Origin: Burkholderia sp. Bp8992
GTDB lineage: Bacteria; Pseudomonadota; Gammaproteobacteria; Burkholderiales; Burkholderiaceae
Length of the DNA stretch: 64,000 nt
Direction of reading: 5' to 3'
Assembly (NCBI RefSeq): GCF_003853705.1
Contig: NZ_QTQI01000007.1
Span: forward strand, 124,001-188,000
Made by a program: the position numbers and the translations under genes. Numbering within the stretch: the first letter of the stretch is position 1; the number at the start of each line of letters is the position of its first letter. The notes under the pieces were generated by a model. That model did no database searches. It was not told the DNA's origin and saw nothing but the letters and a program-made list of their open reading frames with translations. Below are positions 19,634 to 28,414 of the stretch, one piece after another.

Positions 19634-19885
19634 TTACTGGCCCGACTCCGACGACGCGCCGCGATCGCTGCCGTATCCGGCGTCGTGCTGGCGGGCGATT
19701 TTCGCTTCGGCGGAAACGATGCTGGCGGGGTAGAACCAGTCGCTCGACTGGAAGCCGGCCTCCTTTAGCGCCTTGACTTCGGCGCGGACCTGCGCGCGCG
19801 TCAGCGGCTGGTTCGACTGGGCTTGCGCGGCGAGCGGGGCCGAGATGGCGAGGGCAATGGCAACGGCTTGGACCAGGCGCTTCAT
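19634..19885 (-). CDS. DUF4148-type small periplasmic protein
   Basis: An 83-residue protein with a clear signal peptide (MKRLVQAVAIALAISAPLAAQAQ) and the body LTRAQVRAEVKALKEAGF, typical of the DUF4148 family abundant in Burkholderia. Function is unknown; family members are small secreted proteins. GGAGGT lies 8 bases before the ATG at 19885, a near-perfect ribosome binding site. An upstream extension of the frame would add a polyproline stretch encoded by the hexanucleotide repeat and is rejected. Confidence 0.8.
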   Translation of the reverse strand: MKRLVQAVAIALAISAPLAAQAQSNQPLTRAQVRAEVKALKEAGFQSSDWFYPASIVSAEAKIARQHDAGYGSDRGASSESGQ

Positions 19886-20031
19886 GATCGGGACCTCCAG
19901 GATTCCGGTGAATCGCTGCACTTCGTTCATCGAAGCACCGTGCGACGTTGAACCCAGTGTAGGCCGGAGCACGTGCGCGAAAAATGCGATCGCGCCCAAC
20001 GCAGTGTTTTGTTGCGGGCAACAATGGTTGC

Positions 20032-20113
20032 GCGGAGGCGGAGGCGGAGGCGGAGGCGGAGGCGGAGGCGGAAGCGGAGGCGGAAGCGGAGGCGGAGGCG
20101 GAAGCGGAAGCGA
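20032..20113. repeat. GCGGAG/GCGGAA hexanucleotide tandem repeat
   Basis: About 13-14 copies of a 6-bp unit, GCGGAG with occasional GCGGAA. Strand asymmetry is extreme: purine plus C on the plus strand, so the minus strand is pyrimidine-rich apart from the G opposite that C. Such a tract could slip in replication or form unusual DNA structures. Confidence 0.85.
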
Positions 20114-20214
20114 ATGCCGGATGCTGGATGCCGGAGGGCATCGCGGGCGCTGCGCAGGCGCCTGGCGGTACGGATTCGACAAGGTTCGCGAGCGGGGAAA
20201 TGAAATCGGACCGG

Positions 20215-20246
20215 ATGCGAATTCCGGAATCCGTTCCGGTTCGCAT
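20215..20246 (-). terminator. Hairpin downstream of the GntP permease
   Basis: Stem ATGCGAA plus CCGGAA pairing with TTCCGG plus TTCGCAT, with a 2-base bulge and a 4-base loop. It lies about 65 bases past the permease stop on the minus strand, where a T-containing stretch follows. A likely terminator, although the U tract is weak. Confidence 0.45.
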
Positions 20247-20311
20247 GCGATCCGATCCTGACGCGCAGGCGAGGCGGGAGGCGGCGTACGAGTGCCGCCT
20301 CAGGCAGGCAC

Positions 20312-21715
20312 TTACACGAGCCCCGTCGCGTAGTACACGGCGATCACGAAGAACACCGCGAGCGTCTTGATGACGGTGACCGCGAAGATGTCACGATACG
20401 ACTCGCGGTGCGTGAGGCCCGTGACCGCGAGCAGCGTGATGACGGCGCCGTTGTGCGGCAGCGTGTCCATGCCGCCGCTGGCCATCGCGACGACCCGGTG
20501 CAGCACGTCCATCGGAATGTTGGCGGCCTGTGCGCCCTTGATGAACAGGTCCGACATCGCGGCGAGCGCGATGCTCATGCCGCCCGACGCGGAACCCGTG
20601 ATGCCGGCGAGCGAGCTGACCGACACGGCTGCGTTGACGAGCGGGTTCGGGATGCTCTTCAGCGCATCGCCGACGACGAGGAAGCCCGGCAGTGCGGCGA
20701 TCACGCCGCCGAAGCCGTATTCCGACGCGGTGTTCATCGCGGCGAGCAGCGCGCCGCCGACGGCGGCCTTCGAGCCGGCCGCGAAGCGGTCGCTGACGCG
20801 CTTGAACGCGGTCAGCACGACCAGCACGATGCCGAGCAGCAGTGCGGCTTCGACCGACCAGATCGCGACGACGGTCTTGATCGACGTCGTGACCGGCGTA
20901 TGCACGCCCGGCAGCACGTCCGGCGCGACCGTGTACGACGCGGCGCCGTACCACTGCGGGATCAGCTTCGTGAACGCGAAGTTCGACACGCCGACGAGGA
21001 TCAGCGGCAGGATCGCCAGCGCGGGATTCGGCAGCGACGTCGCCTCGACGCGCTCCGGCTCGTTGACGAGCGACGTGCCGTAGCCTTCACCCTTCGCCAT
21101 GGCCGAACGGCGGCGCCATTCGAGATACGAGAGGCCGACGACGATGATGAACAGCGAGCCGATGGTGCCGAGCGCGGGCGCGGCCCACGCAGTCGTCTTG
21201 AAGAACGTGGTCGGGATGATGTTCTGGATCTGCGGCGTGCCGGGCAGCGAATCCATCGTGAACGAGAACGCGCCGAGTGCGATCGCGCCGGGCATCAGTC
21301 GCTTCGGAATGTTGCTCTGGCGATAGAGTTCGGCCGCGAACGGATAGACCGCGAACACCACGACGAACAGCGAGACGCCGCCATAGGTGAGCAATGCACA
21401 CACCGCGACGATCACCGCATTCGCGCGCGAGCGGCCGATGTAGCGGATCGCGGCATGGACGATCGACTCGGAGAACCCGGACAGTTCGATCACCTTGCCG
21501 AACACGGCGCCGAGCATGAAGACCGGGAAATACAGTTTGACGAAGCCGACCATCTTCTCCATGAAGATGCCGGAGAAGACCGGTGCGACGGCGGCGGGTT
21601 CGGTCAGGAGCACCGCGCCGAGCGCGGCGATCGGTGCGAACAGGATCACGCTGTAGCCGCGATACGCGGCGTACATCAGGAACGCCAGCGCGGCGAGGAC
21701 GATCACGAAAGACAA
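20312..21715 (-). CDS. GntP-family permease
   Basis: A 467-residue polytopic membrane protein with about 12 segments. LPHNGAVITLLAVTGLTHRESY near the end and GGVIAALPG / NTASEYGFGG motifs in the second half fit the GntP gluconate/hydroxy-acid symporter family. Several paralogues transport D-beta-hydroxybutyrate or other organic acids rather than gluconate. No gluconate kinase is nearby. Transcription probably starts from the sigma-54 promoter at 21782-21797, activated by the divergent regulator. A hydroxy acid substrate is the family-level inference. Confidence 0.85.
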   Translation of the reverse strand: MSFVIVLAALAFLMYAAYRGYSVILFAPIAALGAVLLTEPAAVAPVFSGIFMEKMVGFVKLYFPVFMLGAVFGKVIELSGFSESIVHAAIRYIGRSRANAVIVAVCALLTYGGVSLFVVVFAVYPFAAELYRQSNIPKRLMPGAIALGAFSFTMDSLPGTPQIQNIIPTTFFKTTAWAAPALGTIGSLFIIVVGLSYLEWRRRSAMAKGEGYGTSLVNEPERVEATSLPNPALAILPLILVGVSNFAFTKLIPQWYGAASYTVAPDVLPGVHTPVTTSIKTVVAIWSVEAALLLGIVLVVLTAFKRVSDRFAAGSKAAVGGALLAAMNTASEYGFGGVIAALPGFLVVGDALKSIPNPLVNAAVSVSSLAGITGSASGGMSIALAAMSDLFIKGAQAANIPMDVLHRVVAMASGGMDTLPHNGAVITLLAVTGLTHRESYRDIFAVTVIKTLAVFFVIAVYYATGLV

Positions 21716-21781
21716 GGGAGTCTCCTAATGGCTTTGGTTGTTGTTCGATCGCGCGACGCGCCGCGGACCGGCTCAGGTTCG

Positions 21782-21797
21782 TGCAGGTTTCGTGCCA
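21782..21797 (-). promoter_or_regulatory. Sigma-54 promoter of the GntP permease gene
   Basis: On the minus strand TGGCACGAAACCTGCA matches the -24/-12 consensus, with GG and GC exactly 12 bases apart. The expected start is near 21771, about 55 bases before the permease ATG. A sigma-54 activator is encoded divergently. Confidence 0.75.
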
Positions 21798-21880
21798 TCG
21801 GCCGGATTGCGCCGCCGGACATGGGTCCGCCGGAGGCCGGCGGGCCCGCGCCGGCCTATGTCTGACGATTCTACATAAAA

Positions 21881-21999
21881 CGTCTCCGCCTGGAGACGAT
21901 ATGGCCGTCCGGCCAGCCCGTGAAATCGGGCAAGGCATTCCCGGACAACGTATTGCGGCATGTCTCCGTAATGAGATAATCCGTCTCGTTCCGGAGACA
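21881..21999. promoter_or_regulatory. Three GTCTC-N6-GAGAC dyads, likely activator binding sites
   Basis: Sites at 21882-21897, 21962-21977 (last base differs) and 21983-21998 share TCTC-N6-GAGA. The second and third are centred 21 bp apart (two helical turns); the first lies about 80 bp away. They sit roughly 90-205 bp upstream of the -24 element, a normal place for enhancer sites. Confidence 0.7.
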
Positions 22000-22031
22000 T
22001 CCGGTCGACAATACGCGGAGACGAAGACACG

Positions 22032-23519
<1,488 letters not shown>

Positions 23520-23573
23520 GCCGATCGGCGATGCCGATCCGGCCGGACGTGAAGCATCGAACAGGAGATCACG

Positions 23574-24101
23574 ATGAGGCGGATCGGTATCGCAGGGTGG
23601 CTGACCATGTTGCTGGCGACTTCCGCGTTCGCGCAAGCCGGCGACGCCGACGCGCCCGAGGCGCGGCGCAACTGGTACAACGATCCGTTCATCGCGCTGT
23701 CGCGGGACGTGGCCGAATGCCCGTTGCCGCTCGGCCCGTGGATGACGCGTGCCGAGATGACGGACGACGCGCATTACCGCGCCGAACGCGGCACGACCTG
23801 CTGGCTCGCCCACCGCTGCACGAAGCCGAACTCGTATATGTATGACGCGTCGATCGCCGATGCCGCGAAAGCGCACTTCGCCGGCTCGGATCGCCTGCGC
23901 GGCACGAGCCTGTGGATCACCGTGCAGCGACGTTTCATCTACGTCGAAGGATGCGCGCAGACGGCGTTCGATCGTCAGGCGCTGCAGCGCGAATTCGAGG
24001 CACTGCCGGACGTCGAGCAGGTTTTCGTTCGCATCACCGACGATCCGCGCCGGAGCTTGCCGTACAAGGCGCGCGGGCAACCGGACCGGGTGCCGAACTG
24101 A
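23574..24101 (+). CDS. Exported BON-like domain protein (hypothetical)
   Basis: A 175-residue protein with a signal peptide (about 1-21, AFAQA). The C-terminal half has the pattern of a BON-like fold: SLWITVQRRFIYVEGCA, then a helix and LPDVEQVFVRI. Four cysteines (in AECPLPLG, TTCWLAHRC and VEGCAQ) may form disulfides in the periplasm. Two small genes follow on the same strand. Function is unknown; envelope association is an inference from the BON similarity. Confidence 0.65.
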   Translation: MRRIGIAGWLTMLLATSAFAQAGDADAPEARRNWYNDPFIALSRDVAECPLPLGPWMTRAEMTDDAHYRAERGTTCWLAHRCTKPNSYMYDASIADAAKAHFAGSDRLRGTSLWITVQRRFIYVEGCAQTAFDRQALQREFEALPDVEQVFVRITDDPRRSLPYKARGQPDRVPN

Positions 24102-24162
24102 CGGTGGAAGGGCTGCGCATGGCATACTCGCGACATTCAAAAAAAGGTTGACGGGAAGAACA

Positions 24163-24435
24163 ATGAAACACATGCTTGCGTCGGTCTGTCGGCGGTCTCG
24201 GGCGGCTGCATTGTTGGCTCTGGTGGCGGGGCTTGGCGGGTGTGGCGGCAGCGCGCCGCTGTTCACTTCGGACGGGCGCCCGACGACACAGGTGCAATGC
24301 ACCGGCAGCGACTGGAGCAATTGCACGGACAATGCCCGAGCGATATGCAACGGGGATTTCGAAGTGATCCAGCAATCGACCGATGACGCCGTACGAAATC
24401 TTCTCTTCGCATGCAAGAAGAAAAGCGGTTATTGA
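24163..24435 (+). CDS. Small lipoprotein (90 aa)
   Basis: A 90-residue protein with a lipoprotein signal: basic start, hydrophobic core and the lipobox LGGC near residue 27. The mature part has four more cysteines (VQCTG, NCTDN, ICNG, ACKK), which suggests disulfide bonding. GGAAGAAC precedes the ATG at 24163. No family is recognised. Confidence 0.7.
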   Translation: MKHMLASVCRRSRAAALLALVAGLGGCGGSAPLFTSDGRPTTQVQCTGSDWSNCTDNARAICNGDFEVIQQSTDDAVRNLLFACKKKSGY

Positions 24436-24538
24436 TCCCGAAATGACCGGCTGAGGAAACCACGATCGGGCGCAGCGCTTTTCCATTTGCTTGGTGTTAC
24501 CTATTTTTCACGAATAACACTCACGGAGTCCCATCCAT

Positions 24539-24841
24539 ATGGCGACCTACAGGCAACTGTCCGCACAGCTCGAACGGCTTCAGCAAAAGATCGACAAGGA
24601 ACGTGAAAAGGCGATTGCCGACGCGATTGCCGAAATCCGCGCGAAAATCGAGGAATACGACATTACGCCCGAGGAGCTCGGTTTTCGTCCGATCGGGGCC
24701 GCCGTTGCTGCCACCGCGAAGGCGAAGCGGTCGTTGCCGCCGAAGTACCTGAACCCGAAGACCGGCGAAACGTGGAGCGGCCGCGGACGGGCGCCGACCT
24801 GGCTCGGCAAGAACCGCGCACGTTTCCTGATCAAGGACTGA
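24539..24841 (+). CDS. H-NS family nucleoid-associated protein
   Basis: A 100-residue H-NS-type protein. Residues 1-50 form the coiled-coil oligomerisation domain ending EEYDITPEELGF. Residues 70-100 hold the DNA-binding domain PKTGETWSGRGRAPTWL, where the GRGRAP loop inserts in the minor groove of AT-rich DNA. Burkholderia genomes carry many such paralogues. A good intrinsic terminator follows (24876-24916), and between stop and terminator lies one copy of the CTCCCG-N6-CTCAC motif that is arrayed at 28 kb. Confidence 0.93.
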   Translation: MATYRQLSAQLERLQQKIDKEREKAIADAIAEIRAKIEEYDITPEELGFRPIGAAVAATAKAKRSLPPKYLNPKTGETWSGRGRAPTWLGKNRARFLIKD

Positions 24842-24858
24842 CTCCCGAAAATCCTCAC
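24842..24858 (+). repeat. Single CTCCCG-N6-CTCAC unit in the H-NS gene 3' region
   Basis: CTCCCG at 24842-24847 and CTCAC at 24854-24858 have exactly the box spacing of the 23-bp array at 28 kb. The unit begins at the base after the stop codon and precedes the terminator. Confidence 0.65.
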
Positions 24859-24875
24859 CTTTCGTGTGCCGACTG

Positions 24876-24916
24876 ACGGTGCGAATGACCCTACGGTCAT
24901 CGCACCGTTTTGTTTT
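24876..24916 (+). terminator. Intrinsic terminator of the H-NS family gene
   Basis: Stem ACGGTGCGA(A)TGACC pairing with GGTCATCGCACCGT with one bulge and a CTAC loop, followed by TTTTGTTTT. Confidence 0.8.
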
Positions 24917-25413
24917 CGTGCAGTCGCCGAGCGATTTTCCCCGGTGAATGGATGCGCAATGCTGCGCAATTAACGGATCCCGTTTTGCGAATTCGCCGCG
25001 ATCCGGCCGCATATCGCGGCGAATTCCCGTAAACAGCCGCGCAATTTCGCAGCGCATGCGCATGGGCAATCGCGATTTTCGCGGTGCATGCGTGCCGCGG
25101 ATTCTCATCACCTTTCGCGTGTTCGCGTGCTGCGTCGTGCAAATCCCGAAGAGTCTCACCATGACTCCTGTAAATCCTCACCTTTGAGGAAGCGGACGCA
25201 GCGTCGTGCCGCGTTGCCTGCGTCGTGCGGCGATGCGTCGCCGCGTGTGTTGCAGGTCCATGGTGCAAGCGTTGACGCTCGTCGAACAGTCAGCCGTTCG
25301 GCATATAGGCAGTCGCATGCGCTTCGCCTATGCTTGGGATTCGCGTCGATCGGCACCCGGTCTCTCGGGCCGCATGCCGATCGTGTCGTCTTTCGTCACC
25401 GCAGGGAGCCGAT
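24917..25413. other. Intergenic region with further CTCACC motifs
   Basis: About 500 bases before the acetyltransferase gene. Near 25143-25182 there are two more CTCCYG-N6-CTCAC-like units 22 bp apart, and CTCATCACCTTT at about 25106 is a degraded copy. No coding sequence is convincing. Confidence 0.5.
25143..25182 (+). repeat. Two CTCCYG-N6-CTCAC-like units
   Basis: ATCCCG-N6-CTCAC (25143-25159) and CTCCTG-N6-CTCAC (25165-25181). The orientation is the same as the unit following the H-NS gene. Confidence 0.55.
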
Positions 25414-27771
25414 GTGACCGTTCGCCATCTCGATGCGTTGTTCCAGCCCAAGTCCGTTGCAGTCGTCGGCGCGTCATCGCGTGCGGGCAGTATCGGCGCG
25501 ATGGTGTGGTCGCGCGTGCTCGACGGCGCGTTCCAGGGGCCCGTGTGGCCCGTCAATCCGAAGTATCGCGAGCTGGACGGGCATGCGGTCGTGCCGGACG
25601 TCGACCGGCTGCCCGCGCCGCCGTCGGTTGCCGTGATCTGCACGCCGCCCGCGACCTGGGCCGGCATCGTGCGCAAGCTCGGGGAGCTCGGCACGCGCGT
25701 CGCGGTGATCGTCGGCGAGGCGCGCACGGATGCCGATCGCGCCGCCGTCGATCGTACGTTGAAGGCGGCGAAGCCGTTCGTGCTCCGTATCGTCGGGCCC
25801 GGCAGCCTCGGCGTGTTGTCGCCCGCACGGCATGCGCATTTCGGTGCGCCGGCCTATACGGCGCGATCGGGCGGCGTCGCGTGGGTGTCGCAATCGAATG
25901 CGCTGACGAACGCGGTGCTCGGCTGGGCCGATGCGCGCGGCCTCGGCTTTTCGCATGTCGTCGCGCTCGGCAGCGAATCCGACGTCGACGCCGGCGACGT
26001 GCTCGACTATCTGGCGAGCGATCCCGGCACGCGCGCGATCCTGCTCGAACTCGATACCGTGCGGGCCGCGCGCAAGTTCATGTCGGCCGCGCGTGCGGCC
26101 GCACGCAACAAGCCGGTCCTCGCGTTGCGCACCGGGCGCGCCGATCCCGGCGACGCACTCTATACGGCGGCATTCCAGCGCGCGGGCATGGTGCGTGTCG
26201 ATGCGCTCGACGATCTGCTCGACGAGATCGAGACGCTCGGCGTCGGCCGCGTGACTGCGCGCGGCGCGGCGACGCTCGTCACCAGCGATGCGGGTGTCGC
26301 GAAACTCGCGGTCGATGCGGTCGCCGAAGTGCGCGACGTGCTGGCCGACTGGTCGCCGGCGGCAACGTCGGCCGTGTCGGCCGCGCTGCCGCATCTCGCG
26401 GCGCCCGGCAATCCGCTGACGCTGGGCGACGACGCACGCCCCGAGCACTTTGCCGCGGCGATCAAGGCGCTTGCGCCGTTCCCGCAAACGGGCACGCTGT
26501 TCGTCGTCCATTCGACGTCCCACAGTGCACCGGCCGATTCGGTCGCGCGCACGCTGATCGACTCGCGGCAGTACGCGCATCGCGGCATCCTCGCGTGTTT
26601 CTTCGGTGCCGTCGACGCCGCGACGCGCGATGCGCTGCATGCGAACGGCATTCCCGTGCATACGACACCGCAGCGGCTCGCACGCGCGTATGCGCGTCTC
26701 GTCGACTACAACCTCGGGCGGCAACTGCTGATGCAGACGCCCGAAGGCACGCCGCCGCAGCCGGCCGAGTGCGTCGCTTCCGCGCAGGCGGAAGCGCGCC
26801 GCATGGTCGAAGCCGGCCAGCACGAGCTGGCCGGCGATGCCGCGCTGCGGTGGCTGTCCCATTTCGGCCTGCAGGGCGAGCAGGCTGCCGAGCCGGCCGG
26901 CAAGAAGGTTGTCGATGTCACGGTCGACATGTACGACGATTCGAACTTCGGTCCGGTGTTTCGCTATGCCGTGCCGCCCGCGGACGGCGTCTCGGCGCCA
27001 TTCGTCGTCTACGGCCTGCCGCCGCTGAACACCGTGCTTGCCCGCGCGGTGATGGAGCGCTCGCCGTATGCGCGCAGCACGCCCGTCGAGCCGACGCTCG
27101 ACGCATTGACGGCGTTGTCGCAGGTCGTCTGCGACGTGCGCGAAGTTGTCGCGCTGTCGGTCACGCTGCGCGTGCTGTCCGGCGGCGCGCGCGTGATCGC
27201 ACCGCGCATCACGCTGGCCACGGGGCGCAGCCGGCTCGCGATCATGCCGTATCCGCGGCACCTTGAACAGACGCTCGAGTGGCGCGGCGAGACGGTGACG
27301 ATCCGCCCGATCCGTCCGGAAGACGAGGCCGCGCACAATGAACTGCTCGCCGCGATGACGCCGGACGATCTGCGGATGCGTTTCTTCGGCGCGGTGCGCA
27401 GCTTCGATCACTCGCAGGTGGCGCGCATGACGCAGATCGATTACGACCGTGAGATGGCTTTCATCGTGTCGTTCACCGATGTGTCGGGGCGCGACCATAC
27501 GCTCGCGGTGGCGCGCGCGGTCGCCGATCCCGACAACGAGACGGCCGAGTTCGCGATCGCGGTACGCCCCGATCAGAAGGGCAAGGGGCTCGGCAGGCTG
27601 ATGATGGCCCGCATCATCGACTACGCGCGCTCGCGCGGCACTGCCTGGATGATCGGCGAGGCGCTGCGCGAGAATTCGGCGATGATCTCGCTCGCGAAGT
27701 CGTGCGGCTTTGCGGTGTCGAGCACGGAGGAGCCTGGCGTCGTGGGCTTCAGGATGAAGTTGCAGCCGTAG
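25414..27771 (+). CDS. CoA-binding / GNAT protein acetyltransferase (Pat-like)
   Basis: A 785-residue multidomain protein. The N-terminal CoA-binding Rossmann domain (SVAVVGASSRAGSIG, residues about 15-110) and the succinyl-CoA-ligase-like flavodoxin domains (about 120-430) resemble NDP-forming acyl-CoA synthetases. The middle (about 450-610) looks like a shortened, degenerate ATP-grasp. The C-terminal GNAT domain (about 620-780) has the RPDQKGKGLGRLMMARII acetyl-CoA loop. The layout recalls the lysine acetyltransferase Pat/PatZ/YfiQ, which silences acyl-CoA synthetases. The start is a GTG at 25414 behind GGGAGC; the frame extends further upstream without family similarity. Confidence 0.75.
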   Translation: MTVRHLDALFQPKSVAVVGASSRAGSIGAMVWSRVLDGAFQGPVWPVNPKYRELDGHAVVPDVDRLPAPPSVAVICTPPATWAGIVRKLGELGTRVAVIVGEARTDADRAAVDRTLKAAKPFVLRIVGPGSLGVLSPARHAHFGAPAYTARSGGVAWVSQSNALTNAVLGWADARGLGFSHVVALGSESDVDAGDVLDYLASDPGTRAILLELDTVRAARKFMSAARAAARNKPVLALRTGRADPGDALYTAAFQRAGMVRVDALDDLLDEIETLGVGRVTARGAATLVTSDAGVAKLAVDAVAEVRDVLADWSPAATSAVSAALPHLAAPGNPLTLGDDARPEHFAAAIKALAPFPQTGTLFVVHSTSHSAPADSVARTLIDSRQYAHRGILACFFGAVDAATRDALHANGIPVHTTPQRLARAYARLVDYNLGRQLLMQTPEGTPPQPAECVASAQAEARRMVEAGQHELAGDAALRWLSHFGLQGEQAAEPAGKKVVDVTVDMYDDSNFGPVFRYAVPPADGVSAPFVVYGLPPLNTVLARAVMERSPYARSTPVEPTLDALTALSQVVCDVREVVALSVTLRVLSGGARVIAPRITLATGRSRLAIMPYPRHLEQTLEWRGETVTIRPIRPEDEAAHNELLAAMTPDDLRMRFFGAVRSFDHSQVARMTQIDYDREMAFIVSFTDVSGRDHTLAVARAVADPDNETAEFAIAVRPDQKGKGLGRLMMARIIDYARSRGTAWMIGEALRENSAMISLAKSCGFAVSSTEEPGVVGFRMKLQP

Positions 27772-28050
27772 CGGCTGTCGGCTGCGCGAAGCGAGGAGGC
27801 ATCGTCTGCAGGTGGCTGTCTCCATTCATTCACCGGTAACGCACGTAGTCACTCAGGAATGCAAAATATTTGCGCGGGCTTTCGCAGGCTGCACCTGAAC
27901 CTGTCGAACCAGTTTGTCACGCCGATCCAGACAGCATCTGAAGGCGCTTGCCGAGCACCGCGTTACCCGCCCCGCGTGGTCATTTCACGCGATGTGTTCA
28001 AGCGTTTCGAGCACCGCATTCCGGCCTCGCCGATTCGGATCGATCGCAAA
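27772..28050. other. Unassigned intergenic stretch
   Basis: About 280 bases between the acetyltransferase stop and the 23-bp repeat array. No gene, hairpin or repeat that I can support. Confidence 0.4.
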
Positions 28051-28330
28051 GGTGAGATTTTTCGGGAGCGGTAAGTGAGCGTTTCCGGGAGCGCGTGGTG
28101 AGCCGATACGGGAGCATTCGGTGAGCCTTCCCGGGAGTGGCCGGTGAGCCCCTGCGGGAGCCGCTGGTGAGCCTTTCCAGGACGTATCGGTGAGCGCTTG
28201 CGGGAGCATCCAGTGAGGACATTCGGGAGCCGTTGGTGAGCGTCTTCGGGAGCGTTGGGTGAGCTTGTTCGGGAGGTGTCGGTGAGTGCTTGCGGGAAGC
28301 TGAGGTGAGATTTTTCGGGAGCAGGCTGAT
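28051..28330 (-). repeat. Twelve-unit, exact 23-bp array of CTCCCG-N6-CTCAC
   Basis: On the plus strand GTGAG occurs at 28052 and every 23 bases to 28305, twelve times without a single spacing error. Each is followed after six bases by CGGGAG, exact in ten of twelve units. Bases between the boxes vary freely. The half-boxes GTGAGC and GGGAGC alternate every 12 and 11 bp, about one helical turn. On the minus strand all three frames stay open and encode the same 23-residue pattern. It lies 3' of the H-NS-related gene at 28415-28957. Confidence 0.9.
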
Positions 28331-28381
28331 GGACCGCTCCCGCGAGCGCGGCACCAGCCAATGCGGGCGTCGCGCGAGGGT

Positions 28382-28406
28382 TCGGGCACGCATGAACCGT
28401 GCCCGA
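28382..28406 (-). terminator. Hairpin just after the 180-aa gene
   Basis: Perfect 9-bp stem TCGGGCACG/CGTGCCCGA with a 7-base loop, nine bases past the stop. There is no U tract, so termination is uncertain. It separates the gene from the 23-bp array. Confidence 0.4.
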
Positions 28407-28414
28407 TGCCACAT

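Larger units (their letters stand above)
19886..20311. other. Intergenic region with a hexanucleotide minisatellite
   Basis: About 425 bases upstream of the DUF4148 gene and downstream of the GntP permease. It holds the GCGGAG repeat (20032-20113) and a hairpin (20215-20246). The repeat lies about 150 bases before the DUF4148 start. Confidence 0.6.

Noticed and set aside
19634-20182. A 182-residue DUF4148 protein with a polyproline N-terminus
   Set aside because: The signal peptide with a perfect GGAGGT begins at 19885; the proline run is only the hexanucleotide repeat read through.
25206-27266. A 686-residue Arg-rich plus-strand frame over the acetyltransferase
   Set aside because: It is the +1 shadow of the CoA-binding/GNAT gene, which has recognisable domains.
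28051-28330. The 23-bp array as a CRISPR
   Set aside because: Conserved boxes are 5-6 bp and variable parts 5-6 bp; CRISPR repeats and spacers are each over 20 bp, and no cas gene is near.
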